Notes under the pieces: model-generated
What the model was told of the DNA's origin: nothing
Database searches by the model: none
What the model saw: only the letters and a program-made list of their open reading frames with translations
From: Candidatus Amarobacillus elongatus
GTDB taxonomy: Bacteria > Chloroflexota > Dehalococcoidia > Tepidiformales > Tepidiformaceae
Direction: 5' to 3'
Length of the DNA stretch: 64,000 nt
Assembly: GCA_016703545.1 (NCBI GenBank)
Contig: JADJBX010000006.1
Coordinates: 186,001 to 250,000, forward strand
In this document: piece by piece, positions 43,575-52,858 of the stretch
Position numbering within the stretch: the stretch's first letter is position 1
Layout: every line of letters starts with the position of its first letter
Made by a program: the position numbers and the translations under genes

Positions 43575-44849
43575 GTGGCTGACCTTCGCGACCGGCTGCG
43601 CGCCGCCCTCAACCAGCCCGCGCGCATGCCCCCCGCGCCCCGCGACGAGAGCGTCACCGCCCTGCGCGACCTCTCCGGCCTCGGCGGGACGTGGTTCACA
43701 TCGCCCCACGGTCCCGGCTACGTGATCGAAAGCGTGTACGAAGCGGGCTGGGCCCACGGCGACGTCGTGCTCCATCGCGCACTCTCGCTGGACCCCGCGC
43801 GCCTTGCCGGGCAGGTGCGCGAACCCCGCCTCGCCGCCATGAACCCCCGTGACTTCCTCTATATCGACACGGAGACGACGGGCCTGGGCGGCGCCGGGGC
43901 GATGGTCTTCCTTGCCGGCACCGCCCGCTTCGATGGCACGCTCCTGCGGCTCCGCCAGTACGTCCTCCCCTCGCCCGAGTTCGAGGGCGGCCTCCTCGGA
44001 GGCCTCGCCGAGGACCTCCAGTCCGCCGGCGCGCTCGTCAGCTACAACGGCAAGTCGTTCGACCTGCCCATGCTCGAAACCCGCTACATCCTCTCGCGCA
44101 CGCGGCCGTCGTTCCGGCAGCTTCCGCACCTGGACCTGCTGCACCCCAACCGCCGCCTCTTCCGCGGGCAATTCGATTCCCACCGCCTCGTCCGCCTCGA
44201 GGTGGAGCTGCTCGGCTTCGAACGGGAATCGGACTGCCCGTCGAGCGAGGTCCCGGAGCGCTACTTCCGCTTCCAGCGCACCGGAGACCCCACCTGGATC
44301 CTGCCCGTGCTGCGCCACAATGCGTGGGACGTGCTGTCGCTGGTCGCCCTTGCGGCGCATCTCGCGGCGGTCTGCGATGGCGAGGCGGGCGCGCTGCAGG
44401 CCGCTCGCGCCGCCGAGTACGCCGGCGACCTCGCAGGCGCGCTCTCGCACTCCGCCGCCGCCCTCGCTGCCAACCCCGGCCGCGTCGAGCGCGTGGAAGC
44501 GCTCGAACGCACGGCCCGCTGCGCCGCGCGCATGGAACGGTACGACGACGCCGCCGCCGCGTGGCGGGAACTCCTCGCCGATCCCCGCAATCGCCGCGTC
44601 GGCCCCTACGTCGAACTTGCCCGCCTCCTCGAGCGCCGCCTGCGCGACATCCCCGGCGCCCTCGCCGTCAGCGAGGAGTGCCTCGCACTGGTCGCGCGCG
44701 GCCTCCTTCGCCCGGGCCCCGCCAACGCCGAGACGGGCCTGCCCGCCCTTCGCAAGCGCCACGACCGGCTGACCGCCCGTCACGCGCGGCTGCTGGCGGC
44801 GGCCGCGCGTCCCCGGCGCGCTCGCCGCCTCGAAGCTGCCGCCAGTTGA
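43575..44849 (+). CDS. ribonuclease H-like exonuclease domain protein with TPR
   Basis: Product of 424 aa. Seen: FLYIDTETTGLGGAGAMVFL (DEDD-type first motif), SYNGKSFDLPMLETRY and RHNAWDVLSLVALA, the layout of YprB/ribonuclease_H-like family exonucleases. The C-terminal third carries TPR-like helices (AAEYAGDLAGALSHSAAALA, ERYDDAAAAWRELLADPRN). A nucleic-acid exonuclease role is inferred from the fold. The start is GTG 43575, with a purine-poor leader. Confidence 0.83.
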   Translation: MADLRDRLRAALNQPARMPPAPRDESVTALRDLSGLGGTWFTSPHGPGYVIESVYEAGWAHGDVVLHRALSLDPARLAGQVREPRLAAMNPRDFLYIDTETTGLGGAGAMVFLAGTARFDGTLLRLRQYVLPSPEFEGGLLGGLAEDLQSAGALVSYNGKSFDLPMLETRYILSRTRPSFRQLPHLDLLHPNRRLFRGQFDSHRLVRLEVELLGFERESDCPSSEVPERYFRFQRTGDPTWILPVLRHNAWDVLSLVALAAHLAAVCDGEAGALQAARAAEYAGDLAGALSHSAAALAANPGRVERVEALERTARCAARMERYDDAAAAWRELLADPRNRRVGPYVELARLLERRLRDIPGALAVSEECLALVARGLLRPGPANAETGLPALRKRHDRLTARHARLLAAAARPRRARRLEAAAS

Positions 44850-44919
44850 GGGCCCCGCCGGTCACCGCCCCGTCAGCGTGCCCGCCGCCGCCTGCGCCTC
44901 GCGCCGGTACCTTCGTTTC

Positions 44920-45339
44920 GTGCAGACGTTCCTGCCCTACCCGGACTTCGCCGAATCCGCCCGCGCCCTCGACCGGCGCCGCCTCGGCAAACAGCGCGTC
45001 GAAGGGCTGCAGGTGCTCAACGCGCTCGGCAAGAGCTCCGGCGGCTGGGTGAACCACCCCGCCGTGCGCATGTGGCGCGGCTACGAGGACGCCCTCAAGC
45101 TCTACATCCTCGCCATGTGCCGCGAGTGGCGCGCCTGCGGCTTCAATGACTCCGTGGAGGCGCAGATCCTCGCCCGTTGCCCCGGTGGCGAGCCCGCATC
45201 GCCGCCCCTGCCGCCCTGGCTCGGCGATCCCGCGTTCCACCTCGCTCACCAGAGCAACCTCATCCGCAAGGACCCGGACCATTACGCCCCCCGCTTCCCC
45301 GGTGTCCCCGGCGACCTCCCCTACGTCTGGCCCGTCTGA
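44920..45339 (+). CDS. pyrimidine-dimer DNA glycosylase-like protein
   Basis: Product of 139 aa in the T4 endonuclease V-like/MSMEG_6728 family: starts QTFLPYPDFAESARALDRRR, then LGKQRVEGLQVLNALG, NHPAVRMWRGYEDALKLYI and PAFHLAHQSNLIRKDP. Such proteins are thought to cut at UV-damaged bases. GTG 44920 was chosen because the family begins precisely with M-x-T; TACCTT ends 6 nt upstream and no ribosome site is present. An in-frame GTG at 44878 would add a low-complexity tail and overlap no known domain. Confidence 0.82.
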   Translation: MQTFLPYPDFAESARALDRRRLGKQRVEGLQVLNALGKSSGGWVNHPAVRMWRGYEDALKLYILAMCREWRACGFNDSVEAQILARCPGGEPASPPLPPWLGDPAFHLAHQSNLIRKDPDHYAPRFPGVPGDLPYVWPV

Positions 45340-45448
45340 ACACTCCGCACTCCGCATGCGGCAGTTCCGTCAGGCCGCCTTCCCCCTTCGCGGGCGCGGC
45401 CTTTCACGAGCGAGTACACTACGGTGACCCTTCCCGGAGCTCCTTCCC

Positions 45449-46342
45449 ATGACTGAACTCGGACGCCTGCTGACGGCGATGGTGACGCCGTACACTCCCG
45501 AGGGCGCGGTCGATTACGGCCACGCCCGCCGCCTCGCCGCCCACTTCGTCCGCAGCGGCAACGACGGCATCGTCGCCGTCGGCACCACGGGCGAATCGCC
45601 CCTCCTCAACGACGACGAAAAGGCGCGCCTCTGGGAAGAGATCAAGCAGGAGCTCGGGCCCGCCACCCTCGTCGCCGGCTCGGGCACGAACGACACGCGG
45701 CACTCGGTCCACCTCACCCGCCTCGCCGAGAAGGCCGGCGCCGACGCCATCCTCGCCGTCGTGCCCTACTACCTTCGCCCCCCGCAGGAGGGGATCTACC
45801 AGCACTTCAAGGCGATCGCCGAGAGCACCAGCCTCCCCGTGATCCTCTACGACGTCCCCGGCCGCGTCGGGACGGCGATGACGCTCGACACGATCCTGCG
45901 GCTCGCCGAGATCCCGAACATCGTTGGCAACAAGGACGCGACGGCGAACTTCGCCCAGGCCGCGGCCGTCATCGAAGCCCGCCCCGACTTCAAGATCTGG
46001 AGCGGGAACGATAACGACAGCTTCCACCTCTACTGCATGGGCGCGTACGGCGCCGTGAGCGTCACCGGCCACATCGTCGCCGGGCAGCAGCGCCGGATGC
46101 TGGACCTTGTTCGCGAAGGGCGCGTGCCCGAGGCCGCCGCCATCCACCGCCGCCTCTGCCCCCTCACCGACGCCTGCTTCCTCAACGGCAGCCCGAGCAC
46201 CATCCGTTACATCCTCCGCCAGCTTGGCTTCGAAATCGGCGTGCCCCGGCTCCCGGTCGTGGAACCCGATGCCACCGTCGGCGAGCGCGTCATGGCGGAG
46301 GTGCGCAAGCACGCCCTCGATGTCCCCGTGGGTGCTCGCTAG
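45449..46342 (+). CDS. dapA: 4-hydroxy-tetrahydrodipicolinate synthase
   Basis: Product of 297 aa, a TIM barrel. It condenses pyruvate with aspartate semialdehyde in lysine and peptidoglycan-precursor synthesis. Seen: AVGTTGESPLLNDDEK, VVPYYLRPPQEGIYQHFK, the Tyr of ILYDVPGRVG and the Schiff-base Lys in IVGNKDATAN. The usual family phrase is GIKEAS-like, so GNKDAT is slightly divergent; a related aldolase of the NAL/DapA family is the alternative. GGAG lies upstream. The next gene starts 2 nt after its stop. Confidence 0.88.
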   Translation: MTELGRLLTAMVTPYTPEGAVDYGHARRLAAHFVRSGNDGIVAVGTTGESPLLNDDEKARLWEEIKQELGPATLVAGSGTNDTRHSVHLTRLAEKAGADAILAVVPYYLRPPQEGIYQHFKAIAESTSLPVILYDVPGRVGTAMTLDTILRLAEIPNIVGNKDATANFAQAAAVIEARPDFKIWSGNDNDSFHLYCMGAYGAVSVTGHIVAGQQRRMLDLVREGRVPEAAAIHRRLCPLTDACFLNGSPSTIRYILRQLGFEIGVPRLPVVEPDATVGERVMAEVRKHALDVPVGAR

Positions 46343-46344
46343 GC

Positions 46345-46749
46345 GTGGAACCCGTTCACCGCAAAGCCCGCCGCCAGCAGCGGCCGCGCGGGCATCGGCC
46401 GGCCTCGCACTGGGTGCCCATCTGGGAGGGCGATAGCGAAGCCGCCGCCAGCATCGTCGCCGGCCGCCTCGATGCCGAGGGCTTCCGCGTGCAGGTCGTG
46501 GGCGGCCGCGCCACGCCCGGCGGCTTCCCTCACGTCTTCCAGCGCGGCACCTGGGCCATCCTCGCCTCAAGCGGGGAAGCCGAACGCGCCCGCGGCGTCC
46601 TCCGGGACCGTGGCGAATCTCACAACATTGTCGATTCCGGCGCCGAGGGCCTCGGCACGAACGGCCGCGCCACCCTCCGCATCGCGTTCCAGGCGGTCGT
46701 CGTGGTTGCGCTCGTCATCGCCATCGCCGAGGTCATGAGCCGCACCTGA
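46345..46749 (+). CDS. DUF2007-like membrane-tethered protein
   Basis: Product of 134 aa. After a basic N-terminus, WVPIWEGDSEAAASIVAGRLDAEGFRVQVVGGR and the following strand-helix layout resemble the DUF2007 (putative signal-transducing) fold. A single hydrophobic segment close to the C-terminus (AFQAVVVVALVIAIAEVM) anchors it. GTG 46345 starts 2 nt after dapA, so it is probably co-transcribed. Function unknown. Confidence 0.7.
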   Translation: MEPVHRKARRQQRPRGHRPASHWVPIWEGDSEAAASIVAGRLDAEGFRVQVVGGRATPGGFPHVFQRGTWAILASSGEAERARGVLRDRGESHNIVDSGAEGLGTNGRATLRIAFQAVVVVALVIAIAEVMSRT

Positions 46750-46808
46750 GCGTGCGCGAGGCCGCCCGCCGCCGTAGCCTTATCGTCACCACGCCACCGA
46801 GGTGCTCC

Positions 46809-47105
46809 ATGCAGACGCCCGTTTTTCGCCCCGAACCCAAGGATGGCCGCGAAGGCCTGACCTACGTGTGCGGCTGCCCGTGCGTGCCCACCGCCGCTCC
46901 CGCCGAGGACGGCGCACCCGGCATGGAGCACTGCTGCTGCGGCAAGGTCCACGTCGTCGGCAACGGCGCTGAAGCCGTGCTCAGCGCCTACCTCGCCGAC
47001 CGCAAGGCCACCCGCAAGCGTGAACCGGACTACGAGCGCGGCACGGCCGAAGTCGCCCTTGGCGGGCGTCCCGTCGAAGTCGCCTGGGCGTTCCCCATCG
47101 AGTAA
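46809..47105 (+). CDS. Cys-rich small protein of unknown function
   Basis: Product of 98 aa, not recognised. Two Cys clusters (YVCGCPCVP and EHCCCGKVHVVG) lie about 25 residues apart and could bind zinc or an iron-sulfur cluster, followed by an acidic and basic tail. ATG 46809 was chosen since GAGGT is just upstream and the preceding in-frame part is low-complexity. Convergent with the MFS gene, with a short hairpin between. Confidence 0.6.
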   Translation: MQTPVFRPEPKDGREGLTYVCGCPCVPTAAPAEDGAPGMEHCCCGKVHVVGNGAEAVLSAYLADRKATRKREPDYERGTAEVALGGRPVEVAWAFPIE

Positions 47106-47111
47106 CCACGC

Positions 47112-47131
47112 GGCCGGGCGAGTGCCCGGCC
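47112..47131. terminator. bidirectional terminator
   Basis: An 8-bp perfect stem (47112-47119 with 47124-47131) and GAGT loop between convergent genes. No T-run. Confidence 0.5.
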
Positions 47132-47139
47132 ATCACCCG

Positions 47140-48441
47140 TTACGAACCCCCGGCCGCCGAGGCCAGTTCCTCGGTGGCGCCGGCCTCGAGTTCGCGTTCG
47201 TGCAGGCCGGGGGCCGGCTGCAGCCGGTAGCGGCGCAATTCCGGCATCTTCGCCGCCACGATGCCCGCGACGGCGAGGCACCCGGCGCCGCCCGAGACCA
47301 CCGCGAAGGTCGCGTTCGTCAGCGCCGCCACGAGCCCGGATTCCACCTGCCCAAGCTGGTTCGATGTGCCGATGAAGAGCATGTTCACGGCCGTCACCCG
47401 GCCGCGCAGCTCGTCCGGCGTCGCCAGCTGAATCGTCGTCTGCCGCATGACCACGCTGATCTGGTCGCACGCACCCACCGCGAACAGCGCCGCCAGCGAC
47501 AGCGGGAACCAGCGCGAAAGCCCAAACACCATCGTCGCCAGGCCGAACCCCAGCACCGCCCACAGCAGCGCCCGGCCGACCCGCTGGATCGGCGGCATGA
47601 AGATCACCACCACCGACATCAGCAACGACCCGGCATCGACCGCCGCGAAGAGGAGGCCGTAGCCGATCGCTCCGACGTCGAGGATCTCCTTCGCGTAAAT
47701 CGGCAGCAGCGCCGTGGCGCCACCGAAAATGACCGCGAACATGTCCAGCGTCATCGAACCCAGCACCGGCTGCCGGTGGAAGACGAAGCGGACCCCCTCC
47801 TTGATCGCGGAAACGCTCACTGCCCGCTTCGGGGCGTCCCCTTCGCGCGGATGCAGCGTCGTCACGAGCAGGATGCTGCACACGACGAGCACCGCGACCG
47901 TCGAATACGCCAGCCCCACCCCGGAAATGCCGATGAGCGCCGCGCCGACGGCGGGACCGGTCACGAACGCCGCCTGCTGCACCGTGCCGCTCACGATGAT
48001 CGCGTTGGGGAACGTCTCCGGCGTCACCAGCATCGGCAACAGCGCCTGCCGGGCCGGCCATTCGAACGCCCCCGCGAGCGCGATCACGAACACGCACGCG
48101 AAGATCGGCCAGACGCCGTCGTTCCCCGCGAGGGTGACCGCCGCGAGGCTCGCCATCGCCGTGAGCTGGATGCTCTGCGAGATCATCATCACCCGGCGCC
48201 GGTTGTACCGGTCGGCCACGGCGCCCGCGATGAGCCCCGTCATCAGGTGTGGGATGAGCCGCACAAGTCCCACCGCCGCGAGCCAGCTCGCCGATTCCGT
48301 GATCTCGTACACCTGCCAGAACACGGCGGCGGTGAGCATCTGCGCGGCCATGGTCGAGGCGACGCGCGCGCCCGAAAAAAGGAGGAAGTTGCGCTGGCGC
48401 AGGGCCGCGAAGGGATCGTGCCGTTCGGCCAAGAGGGCCAC
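47140..48441 (-). CDS. MFS transporter (EntS-like)
   Basis: Product of 433 aa with about 12 hydrophobic segments. Seen: FAALRQRNFLLFSGARVAST at the N-terminus, GLIAGAVADRYNRRRVMMIS (the loop 2-3 MFS motif), NAIIVSGTVQQAAFVTGPAV and GQVESGLVAALTNATFAVVS, typical of the EntS/MFS_3 group that exports siderophores or drugs. The substrate is unknown. The start is GTG 48441. It is divergent from the second CoA-transferase gene. Confidence 0.88.
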   Translation of the reverse strand: MALLAERHDPFAALRQRNFLLFSGARVASTMAAQMLTAAVFWQVYEITESASWLAAVGLVRLIPHLMTGLIAGAVADRYNRRRVMMISQSIQLTAMASLAAVTLAGNDGVWPIFACVFVIALAGAFEWPARQALLPMLVTPETFPNAIIVSGTVQQAAFVTGPAVGAALIGISGVGLAYSTVAVLVVCSILLVTTLHPREGDAPKRAVSVSAIKEGVRFVFHRQPVLGSMTLDMFAVIFGGATALLPIYAKEILDVGAIGYGLLFAAVDAGSLLMSVVVIFMPPIQRVGRALLWAVLGFGLATMVFGLSRWFPLSLAALFAVGACDQISVVMRQTTIQLATPDELRGRVTAVNMLFIGTSNQLGQVESGLVAALTNATFAVVSGGAGCLAVAGIVAAKMPELRRYRLQPAPGLHERELEAGATEELASAAGGS

Positions 48442-48582
48442 CCGGGGAAAAAGGTGCGATAACGGTAGGGTTCGCCTTGGGGCGGGTCAATCGAACGCCC
48501 TTTCCCCGGCGGCGCCGCGTTTCCCACCGCCCCCACCTCCGGTAGGCTTCGTGAACTCTCGTCCCTCGGAGTCCCTCCGCCT

Positions 48583-50970
48583 ATGACCGGGCTCGCCCTC
48601 GATGACGTCGTCGTTCTCGAACTCGCCACCGGCGTGTCCGGCCCCTACTCCGGCCGCCTCCTCGCCGACCTCGGCGCGCTCGTCATCAAGTGCGAACCGC
48701 CCGGCGGCGACCCGGCGCGCTCCGAACGCCCGCTCGTCGACGGCGAGAGTGCGTTCCATGCCTGGCTGAACGCGGGCAAGAAGAACGTGGCCGCCCCCCT
48801 CGATTCCGACGCGCTCCTCCGCCTCGCGGCGCACGCGGACGTCGTCCTGCATTCCGAAACCGGCGCCGCCGCCGACGCGCTCGAACGGCGGCTCGCCGCC
48901 GCCAATCCGCGCGCGGTCGTGCTCTCGCTTTCGCCCTACGGCCGCACCGGTCCACGTGCGAACTGGGAAGCCACCCCCTTCACGGAGTGGGCGACGAGCG
49001 GCTTCCACTACATCGCGGGCGACCCGGCGCGTGAACCGATCGCCCTCCCCGGGCACCAGGCCGCCTTCTTCGCCGGCTCGCTCGCGACCGTCGCCGCGCT
49101 CGCGGGCGTCCGGCACGCCCGCGCCACGGGCGAAGGGCAGCGCATCGAGATGTCCCACCAGGAGGCCGCCCTCAGCTGCCACGCGTGGCTGACCACGAGC
49201 TGGACCCACGGCGGCCAGGTGCAGATGCGAACCGGCAGCGCCTACGCCCGCTGCGCCGACGGCTTCGTTTACCTCTTCAACCTCGCCCCGTACCCGAACC
49301 TCCTCCTGCTCATGGAACGGTACGACCTGCTCGCCGACGAGACGCTGCTGGACCCGCCCACGTGGTGGGCGCGCTTCGACGAGATCTTCGCCGCCCTGGG
49401 CGAATGGGCCGCGACACGCACCCGCCAGGAGATCTATCACGCGGGCCAGGAGCTCCGCATCGCCATCAGCCCCGTGAACACCATGGAGGACGTGGCGAAC
49501 AGCGCGCAGCTCGCCGCCCGCGATGCCCTGGGGAGCGTGACCGTCGCTGGCCGTGACGTCGTCGCGCCCGGCTTCCCCTACAAGCTCATGGGCACGCCCT
49601 GCCGGCCTCCGGCCGCCCCGGCCTCCGCCCCCGGCGCCGACACGGACGAGGTGCTCTCGCCGGCGTTCGCGTGGCCGAACGGCGGTGTCAGCTTCCCCGC
49701 GCGTGCCCACTCGGACCCCGGCGCCGGGCCGCTCGCCGGCGTGCGCGTGATCGAAGTCACCGCCCACTGGGCCGGCCCCTCGGGCGGCCGGAACCTGGCC
49801 GATCTCGGCGCCGACGTCATCAAGGTCGAACTCGCGACCAAGCCGGCGACGCGATCCCTCTCCTGGGTCGGGAACGACCGGACCTGGCCACGGCACTACA
49901 ACCGCGCGGCGTACTTCAACAAGCTCAACCGCAACAAGCGCGCCATCTGCCTCGATCTCGCGAAGCCCGCCGGACGCCAGGCGTTCCTCGATCTCGCCGC
50001 CGCCAGCGATGTGGTGCTCGAAAACAACTCCGTGCGCGTCATGGGCCAGCTCGGCCTCGCCTTCGACGACCTCCGCAAGGTGAACCCGCGCATCGTGATG
50101 TGCTCGATGTCCGGCTACGGCGCCACCGGCCCCGAGCGGAACTACTCGGCCTTCGGCAGCAACATCGAAACCGCCAGCGGCCTCGCCAGCCTGCTCGGTT
50201 ACGGCCCCGGCCAGTACTTCGGTACCGGCACCTTCTACGCCGACCCCATCACCGGGAACCACGGCTCCGTCGCCATCCTCGCGGCCCTTCACCACGCCCG
50301 CCGCACCGGCGAGGGCCAGTGGATCGACATCGCTCTGATGGAAGCGGCGCTGCCGTTCTTCGCGCAGCCGTTCCTCGAATACACCACCAGCGGCGAGGTC
50401 CCGGTGCCGATGGGCAACCGGTCGCCCGAGTACGCGCCCCAGGGGGTGTACCGCTCCGCCGGCGCCGATTGCTGGCTTGCGCTCTCCGTCCGCGACGAGC
50501 GCGATTGGCGGGCCCTCTGCGACGTCCTCGGCCGCCCCGAGCTCGGCGGCGAGGGCGCGCTCGCGACCGTCGGCGGCAGGCGCGCGGCCCACGACCGCAT
50601 CGACGCCGCCATCGCCGCCTGGGCCGCCGCTCGCGACCACATCGAAGCGGCGAACCTGCTGCAGGCCCACGGCGTCCCGGCCGCGCCCGTCATGCCCAAC
50701 TGGGGGATCGTCAGCGACAACCACCTCAATGACCGCGGGTTCTTCGTTCCCATTCGCCACCCGGAGGCGGGCACGTTCCCGTACCCCGGGTTCCCATGGC
50801 GGCTGGAGCGAACCCCCGCGCGCGTCTGGCGCCCGGCCCCCCGCTTCGCCGAACACAACCACGAGGTCTTCGGCGGCCTGCTGGGAATGGAGGAGGAGGA
50901 GGTCGCGGCGCTCTACACCGCCGGCGTCACCTCCGATGCGCCCATCTTCGCGGGAGGGACGAGCCTGTGA
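48583..50970 (+). CDS. tandem-fused CaiB/BaiF (class III) CoA-transferase
   Basis: Product of 795 aa, again a head-to-tail duplication: VVVLELATGVSGPYSGRLLA and VRVIEVTAHWAGPSGGRNLA open the halves. Around the position of the catalytic Asp the first half has Gln159 (LPGHQAAFFAG) and the second keeps Asp554 (FYADPITGNHG). The same pattern is seen in the fusion at 35582, so the asymmetry is probably functional: one active site per fused pair. Its stop overlaps the start of a small protein (GTGA). The substrate is unknown. Confidence 0.88.
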   Translation: MTGLALDDVVVLELATGVSGPYSGRLLADLGALVIKCEPPGGDPARSERPLVDGESAFHAWLNAGKKNVAAPLDSDALLRLAAHADVVLHSETGAAADALERRLAAANPRAVVLSLSPYGRTGPRANWEATPFTEWATSGFHYIAGDPAREPIALPGHQAAFFAGSLATVAALAGVRHARATGEGQRIEMSHQEAALSCHAWLTTSWTHGGQVQMRTGSAYARCADGFVYLFNLAPYPNLLLLMERYDLLADETLLDPPTWWARFDEIFAALGEWAATRTRQEIYHAGQELRIAISPVNTMEDVANSAQLAARDALGSVTVAGRDVVAPGFPYKLMGTPCRPPAAPASAPGADTDEVLSPAFAWPNGGVSFPARAHSDPGAGPLAGVRVIEVTAHWAGPSGGRNLADLGADVIKVELATKPATRSLSWVGNDRTWPRHYNRAAYFNKLNRNKRAICLDLAKPAGRQAFLDLAAASDVVLENNSVRVMGQLGLAFDDLRKVNPRIVMCSMSGYGATGPERNYSAFGSNIETASGLASLLGYGPGQYFGTGTFYADPITGNHGSVAILAALHHARRTGEGQWIDIALMEAALPFFAQPFLEYTTSGEVPVPMGNRSPEYAPQGVYRSAGADCWLALSVRDERDWRALCDVLGRPELGGEGALATVGGRRAAHDRIDAAIAAWAAARDHIEAANLLQAHGVPAAPVMPNWGIVSDNHLNDRGFFVPIRHPEAGTFPYPGFPWRLERTPARVWRPAPRFAEHNHEVFGGLLGMEEEEVAALYTAGVTSDAPIFAGGTSL

Positions 50971-51296
50971 CGGTCCTCATTCTCGTCCCGGCCGCCGTGG
51001 GCGCGGTGCCCACTCCCCCCGGCGGGCGCATCGCCGCCTTCGCCACACCCGCCGAGGCCGCCGCCATCCTCGCCGCGGACCCGTCGCCGGCCGTCATCCT
51101 CACCGATACCCTCGATGCCGCCGCGCAGGAGACCATCGCGGGCGCGCTCCGCGCCCACCCACGGCCCTGCATCGAAGTCCGCTCGGCGCGCTGGGACGGG
51201 GTGTCCCCGTCGCCGCTCAGTGCCGCCTGCCGCGGGGTGATCTCCGGGTTCGGCATGAACGCCCTCGCGACCGCCGCCGCCCTCGTGGCTGCCTGA
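50967..51296 (+). CDS. small alpha/beta protein coupled to the CoA-transferase
   Basis: Product of 109 aa, not recognised. It begins at GTG 50967, whose GTGA overlaps the CoA-transferase stop. It shows alternating strands and helices (VLILVPAAVGAVP, PAVILTDTLDAAAQETI, PCIEVRSARWDG) ending in a small Gly/Ala-rich helix (GVISGFGMNALATAAALVA), a Rossmann-like or receiver-like fold without phospho-acceptor conservation. Possibly a partner of the enzyme. Confidence 0.65.
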   Translation: MTVLILVPAAVGAVPTPPGGRIAAFATPAEAAAILAADPSPAVILTDTLDAAAQETIAGALRAHPRPCIEVRSARWDGVSPSPLSAACRGVISGFGMNALATAAALVAA

Positions 51297-51299
51297 CAC

Positions 51300-51330
51300 G
51301 CAAACGGGCCCGCGTGTGCGGGCCGCTTGC
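51300..51330. terminator. bidirectional terminator
   Basis: A 7-bp core stem (51307-51313 with 51318-51324) with GTGT loop, extended after an internal mismatch by GCAA/TTGC. It lies between convergent genes. Confidence 0.55.
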
Positions 51331-51352
51331 GCGTTGGTGCCGGCGAAGCGAA

Positions 51353-52687
51353 CTACTCCACCGTGATGGCCGCGCCGTTGCTCGCCAGGAACCAGTACGC
51401 GCGTCCCTGCTCGAGCGTGCGCAGCGTATTCACGAACGCCGGAAGTCCCGGGAAGTAGTGTGTCCACGTCGCCGTCGCCGGGTCCCACGCGTAGACCGCC
51501 GCGATCGCGTTCCCCTGCGCTTCCAACGCCGTCCCCGCCGCCTGGCTCGCGTTCGGCCACGTCAGCAGGTTCACGCCTGGCCGCAGCGGCAGGCTCGGGC
51601 GGGGCGTCGCTGCCGGCGTTGGGGTGTTCGGCACGGGTGTTGCCGTGCTCACCGGCGTGGCCGTGTTCGCGGGCGTCGCAGTGCTTGCCGGCGTCGGCGT
51701 TTTCGTCGCCGTACTCGTCGGCGTCGCGCTGGGGCTGTTCGTGGGCGTCTTCGTCGGTGTCGCCGTCTTCACCGGCGTGGCCGTCGGCGGCGGTGGCGTG
51801 TTCGTCGGCGCGACGCCCCCACCCGTCCCGTACAACGACTTCAGCCCCGCGATGTCGTCGGCCGTGAGCGTGCGCTTGTCGCATCCCTGGCAGTACGAGG
51901 CGTACATCACCGCGCTCTGCGAAAGGCTGTGCGCCAGCCCGAGCGCGTGCCCGAACTCGTGCAGCACCACGCTCTGCAGGTCGATGTTGATGCTCCCGCC
52001 GGTGGTCCAGGCCCAGTCCGGGTCAATCTCCATGTCGAACTCGATGGCCGGCGCGGGATTCGACGTCTGCGAGTACCACGTGCACGTCACGGCGAGCACC
52101 GAACCCGACTGCGACGCCCAGCCCACGACGTTCGAGGAATCGAGCCCGCTGCCGTTGCATGCGCCGGTGCCCGCGCCCGAGGCCCCTCCGCCCGTGAACG
52201 ACCAGTTCGCGCCGGCAAGGCCCCACGAGCTCGCGGCGGCCGCGATCGCGTCGATTTCGCCCGAGATGCCGGCCGGCTTGCCCGCGGCGTTATACGCCCA
52301 CGATGCTGTCCGTCCCGGCCACCAATACCCGTTCGACACGTACTGGGCTTCGACTTCCGGCTCGGTCACCTCGACGGCGCCGGGGAAGCGCGACAGGAAC
52401 TGCTGCTTCGCCGCCGCGGTCTCCGCCGCGAGCCCGGCCGCGGTCCGCGATTCCAACAGGAACTGCACGCGCACGAAGTAGGTTTCGCCGTCGACGGGGA
52501 CCGCGATGGTTGTGTGGACATCGTGGAACTGCCCCTCGCCCGCGGCATCCGCTCCGCCGGACACCGATAGGTACGCCCACGTCGCCACGCCCCACGTGAA
52601 CGCGGCGAGCGTGAAGAGCGCCATGAGCGGCCGCAGGCGGCTTCGCCGGAACTGGATCGTGGCCCGTAGTTCGCGAATCTCGTCCAC
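51353..52687 (-). CDS. matrixin-type zinc metalloprotease with anchor and Thr/Pro linker
   Basis: Product of 444 aa. Order: short cytoplasmic N-terminus, membrane span (ALFTLAAFTWGVATWAYL), an exported M10 catalytic domain with SVVLHEFGHALGLAHSLSQ (HExxHxxGxxH) and the Met-turn SAVMYASYC, a Thr/Pro linker of about 90 residues, and a C-terminal beta domain (LRPGVNLLTWPNASQAAGTA) with YAWDPATATWTHY. Matrixins cleave exported proteins. No propeptide Cys switch was identified. The start is GTG with GAGGGG upstream. It is divergent from the alanine dehydrogenase; the 170-bp gap shows no gene. Confidence 0.87.
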   Translation of the reverse strand: MDEIRELRATIQFRRSRLRPLMALFTLAAFTWGVATWAYLSVSGGADAAGEGQFHDVHTTIAVPVDGETYFVRVQFLLESRTAAGLAAETAAAKQQFLSRFPGAVEVTEPEVEAQYVSNGYWWPGRTASWAYNAAGKPAGISGEIDAIAAAASSWGLAGANWSFTGGGASGAGTGACNGSGLDSSNVVGWASQSGSVLAVTCTWYSQTSNPAPAIEFDMEIDPDWAWTTGGSINIDLQSVVLHEFGHALGLAHSLSQSAVMYASYCQGCDKRTLTADDIAGLKSLYGTGGGVAPTNTPPPPTATPVKTATPTKTPTNSPSATPTSTATKTPTPASTATPANTATPVSTATPVPNTPTPAATPRPSLPLRPGVNLLTWPNASQAAGTALEAQGNAIAAVYAWDPATATWTHYFPGLPAFVNTLRTLEQGRAYWFLASNGAAITVE

Positions 52688-52858
52688 CTTCGTCCCCTCA
52701 CTCCGGCGCCGCGCTCGAATCGGCGGTCCGCTGTCATGAGGGTCGGCCGGGGCCCCGGCGTGCCGGAGGCGGGTGCGGGGCGGCGCGGTGACGATGCGGT
52801 GGATGCCCTACCATCAGGTTCAGATTTCACGGTGACAGCCCGGTCTCAGGAGGGTGCG

